Origin: UBA1563 sp041667115
GTDB taxonomy: Bacteria > Bacteroidota > Ignavibacteria > Ignavibacteriales > Ignavibacteriaceae
Direction of reading: 5' to 3'
DNA length: 36,428 nucleotides
Assembly (NCBI GenBank): GCA_041667115.1
Contig: JBAYFO010000036.1
Location: 1 to 36,428 of the forward strand
The notes beneath the pieces are model-generated. The model searched no databases. It was not told the origin of the DNA and saw only the letters and a program-made list of their open reading frames with translations. The position numbers were made by a program, and so were the translations under genes. Shown in pieces: positions 34,243 to 36,428 of the stretch. Each line of letters begins with the position of its first letter. Positions within the stretch are counted from its first letter, which is position 1.

Positions 34243-36129
34243 ATGAACAAGTATATCAGGATTTTACTTTTTGCTGGAAAGTTATTTAGTAATACAAGTA
34301 GTAAATTTTACTTTTTATCTCTTCTTATATTAATTCTCTTTGGTAGTGGATGTAAATCGAAAAAGGAGAATGGGCTTGATGCCCGATACAAATTTGCTTA
34401 TACCGAATATCAGCGCGCTTTGCAAAATAGATTTAATCCGTATGACGCCTCTTTTAACATTCCTTCTTCAAATTTTGAATACTTTGACACATTAAAATAT
34501 TTTTACACCGGAAGGAATTTTCAACCGAAGTTCATAAAAAGTTTCGATGATAAAATCTTTATAGATTCGTTGCTTACGATACTTGGCAAATCCGGCGAAC
34601 ATGGCATAAAACCGGGGCTGTATAAGTATGATTTAATTAAAAGTGAATATGAAAAGCTCATTGATAGCACAGTAAAGGAGAACTCGATCCGGTATCTTCA
34701 TTTAGCTAATCTTGAGTTGCTTCTTTCAGATGCGGTTTTGAGATATGCATATCATATGCGTTATGGTATTGTTAATCCATTAAAAATTTTCCCCGACAGT
34801 TATTTTCTCCCGGCTGTTGATTCAACGAAAAGAGAGGTGCTTAAACCTCTTCTCGTGGAAAATGTTCTTCAATATCTAAATGATATTCAACCTAAAAGTG
34901 AGCGATATAAAAAACTGCAGGCAGCACTTCCTTTTTATACCAAAATGGAAAACCTTGAATGGAGAAAAATTCTTCCGCTTGATAAAAAGTTAAAAGTTGG
35001 CGAGCAAAGTATTCAACTGAAACCGATCATTGAAAGATTGGCTCTGCTTGGATTTGTTGATACTTCCAAGATTGTTCAAAAGAATTTTGATACATACGAT
35101 TCGTTAATTCTAAAAGCGGTTGCTAAATTCCAAAAGGCAAATGGATTGACCGATGATGGAGTTCTTGGCAAGGCAACCGTAGAAAAACTGAATACTTCTC
35201 CACAAGAATATGTAGAAAAAATTAAACTGAGTTTGGAAAGATTCCGATGGACAAATTATATCGATAGTTCGCGTTACATTTTAGTAAATATTCCCGATTT
35301 CTATCTCAGAATTATTGAAAACAAACAAGAAAAATTGAAGATCAGAGTTTGTACGGGAAATAAAAGACCGGCAAATTATGATGCAAGGCTGAAAGTCTAT
35401 GAGAAAACTAAAAATTGGCGGAATAAACCGAATGATTGGGAAACACCGGAACTGTATGGAAGGATAACGCACCTTATTCTTAATCCAACATGGACGGTGC
35501 CGACAAGCATTATCAGAGATGAGATCTATAGAAAATCTGTAAATGATTCGTCGTATTTACGGAAAGAAAACTTCAAAGTAATTTATAAAGGAAAAGAGAT
35601 AAATTTAAATGAAGTTAACTTGAAGCACTTTTCTCCTAATAAGGTTCCCTATATTTTTATACAAGACCCTGGAGCCGGAAACGCGTTAGGAAGAATTAAA
35701 TTTATGTTCACAAATAAATTTGATATTTATTTACATGATACACCGACAAGAGCGCCGTTTTCTGCGGCTATCAGAGCAGTTAGTCATGGTTGTGTAAGAG
35801 TTGAAAAACCGTTGCTCCTCGCCGATTATATTTTACAGAATAACTCAAAGTGGGAACCCGATTACGTGAGGCTTGAGATTGGTTCTCCTGCAACTGATAA
35901 AACAAAAATTTCGGAGTTCCGGGCGAAAAGAACGGAACTTAGAAAAAATTTCAGCTTCGGAAAAACTACGCAAGTAAATTTGGAACACAGTATTCCTCTC
36001 TTTATCGATTATTATACGGCTTGGGTGAGTGAGGATGGGATCGTAAATTTTAGAGATGACGTCTATGGTAAAGACAAGTTATTAAAACAATATTTATTCA
36101 GTTCGACTGAAATTATTAACGGGTTTTGA
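34243..36129 (+). CDS. L,D-transpeptidase (YcbB/YkuD family) lipoprotein
   Basis: 628 residues. It makes 3-3 peptidoglycan cross-links or attaches proteins to the wall in the periplasm. The N-terminal hydrophobic segment (about 22-36) ends in GSGC with Cys37, a likely lipidation site with Gly at -3. A scaffold region (about 70-250) is followed by a peptidoglycan-binding domain (about 255-318, AVAKFQKANGLTDDGVLGKA) and the YkuD catalytic domain (about 343-545), which has IYLHDTP with His498 and the active-site SHGCVR motif (514-519, Cys517). The tail about 550-628 is a family-typical extension. Domain order and length match YcbB-type enzymes, which are around 600 residues. It is divergent from recQ with a 142-base gap. 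Confidence 0.92.
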   Translation: MNKYIRILLFAGKLFSNTSSKFYFLSLLILILFGSGCKSKKENGLDARYKFAYTEYQRALQNRFNPYDASFNIPSSNFEYFDTLKYFYTGRNFQPKFIKSFDDKIFIDSLLTILGKSGEHGIKPGLYKYDLIKSEYEKLIDSTVKENSIRYLHLANLELLLSDAVLRYAYHMRYGIVNPLKIFPDSYFLPAVDSTKREVLKPLLVENVLQYLNDIQPKSERYKKLQAALPFYTKMENLEWRKILPLDKKLKVGEQSIQLKPIIERLALLGFVDTSKIVQKNFDTYDSLILKAVAKFQKANGLTDDGVLGKATVEKLNTSPQEYVEKIKLSLERFRWTNYIDSSRYILVNIPDFYLRIIENKQEKLKIRVCTGNKRPANYDARLKVYEKTKNWRNKPNDWETPELYGRITHLILNPTWTVPTSIIRDEIYRKSVNDSSYLRKENFKVIYKGKEINLNEVNLKHFSPNKVPYIFIQDPGAGNALGRIKFMFTNKFDIYLHDTPTRAPFSAAIRAVSHGCVRVEKPLLLADYILQNNSKWEPDYVRLEIGSPATDKTKISEFRAKRTELRKNFSFGKTTQVNLEHSIPLFIDYYTAWVSEDGIVNFRDDVYGKDKLLKQYLFSSTEIINGF

Positions 36130-36277
36130 ATGTGTTTTATTCGTGGAGTAGAATAACTACTAAATTTTGGGCAAATGAAAGTTCTTCACCATCAAAATGA
36201 CGTTTATAACTTGTTATTGATCTTTGGTTGGTTAATTGTTCCGGTTTTTTGTAAATAAAATGTTCTCTTTAAAACGG

Positions 36278-36312
36278 AAAAGTCCCAACACATACCGTGT
36301 TGAGACTTTTTT
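36278..36312. terminator. Bidirectional terminator between the transpeptidase and tRNA-Lys
   Basis: Fourteen-position stem: AAAAGTCCCAACAC (36278-36291) with GTGTTGAGACTTTT (36297-36310), one C-A mismatch, loop ATACC. It runs into T's on the plus strand, and the A-run at its left gives T's on the minus strand. It lies two bases beyond the tRNA 3' end, so it serves the tRNA and probably also the transpeptidase gene. Confidence 0.85.
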
Positions 36313-36313
36313 G

Positions 36314-36385
36314 TGAGCGCGGGTGGGCTCGAACCACCGACCTTCACCTTAAAAGGGTGTTGCTCTACCACTGAGCTACGCGCCC
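36314..36385 (-). tRNA. tRNA-Lys (anticodon TTT)
   Basis: 72-base cloverleaf on the minus strand. The acceptor GGGCGCG pairs with CGCGCTC (one G-T); D arm GCTC/GAGC; anticodon loop CTTTTAA, reading AAA/AAG lysine codons; T arm GGTGG/CCACC with loop TTCGAGC; discriminator A. CCA is not encoded. The anticodon stem has an A-A mismatch at its outermost pair (27-43). A terminator hairpin follows at once. Confidence 0.95.
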
Positions 36386-36406
36386 GTTCAAAATAATTTT
36401 GAATTG

Positions 36407-36414
36407 CAAATTTA
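36407..36414 (-). promoter_or_regulatory. Candidate -7 box for tRNA-Lys
   Basis: TAAATTTG on the minus strand (36414-36407) matches TAnnTTTG and ends 21 bases before the tRNA. The matching -35 box would fall beyond the window edge, so it cannot be checked here. Confidence 0.45.
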
Positions 36415-36428
36415 ATACTATATTTTTA

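Noticed and set aside
1..36428. CRISPR arrays, insertion sequences, prophage or integrase genes
   Set aside because: No regularly spaced direct repeats, transposase, integrase or cas-like protein motifs were seen on either strand.

Overview
The window looks like chromosomal DNA from a low-GC Gram-negative bacterium of the Bacteroidota/Chlorobiota/Ignavibacteriota group. Four observations support this. Several promoters have the -7 box TAnnTTTG typical of that group, 17 bases after a TTGACA-like -35 box. Intergenic palindromes carry the core TCCCGATA/TATCGGGA. Large PAS-rich sensor kinases and N-terminally anchored lipoproteins are present. An RND efflux operon encodes its own TolC partner. 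The placement is inferred from style and gene content, not from a marker gene.

Layout. Bases 1-2894 (+) hold the 3' part of a thioredoxin reductase, a terminator, then a DEAD-box RNA helicase with a long basic tail that overlaps a small YwbE-family gene. Bases 2895-4050 are mostly non-coding: three compact units (5' hairpin, linker, GC-rich terminator hairpin with a C-rich loop) resemble a family of small RNAs, with one 170-aa orphan ORF among them. Bases 4393-13524 (+) are a signalling cluster: a periplasmic-solute-binding PAS kinase, a multi-PAS membrane kinase, a stand-alone receiver protein and a hybrid kinase with a receiver at each end. A decayed receiver fragment follows at about 13554-13795. 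A predicted lipoprotein (13932-14828) precedes an RND efflux operon (membrane fusion protein, inner-membrane pump, TolC-like channel; 15205-20723). Next come a GDP-mannose pyrophosphorylase-like enzyme and a three-BON-domain periplasmic protein.

The minus strand at 23236-29849 carries the most unusual locus: an SPFH/Band 7 membrane protein, then, 20 bases downstream, a 1872-residue protein. By eye the giant reads as a degenerate aminotransferase-like half, a complete fold-type I aminotransferase with its active-site lysine, and a roughly 1000-residue region whose motifs run in the order of phosphoenolpyruvate carboxylase (PEPC) but with key catalytic residues replaced. Divergent from it is a malic enzyme, so the locus sits around oxaloacetate, aspartate, malate and pyruvate metabolism. 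The window ends with a short RecQ helicase (minus), a divergent L,D-transpeptidase lipoprotein (plus), a terminator usable in both directions and a tRNA-Lys(TTT) gene (minus).

Most promising for new biology: the aminotransferase/PEPC-like fusion with its SPFH partner, and the small-RNA array with C-rich loops.
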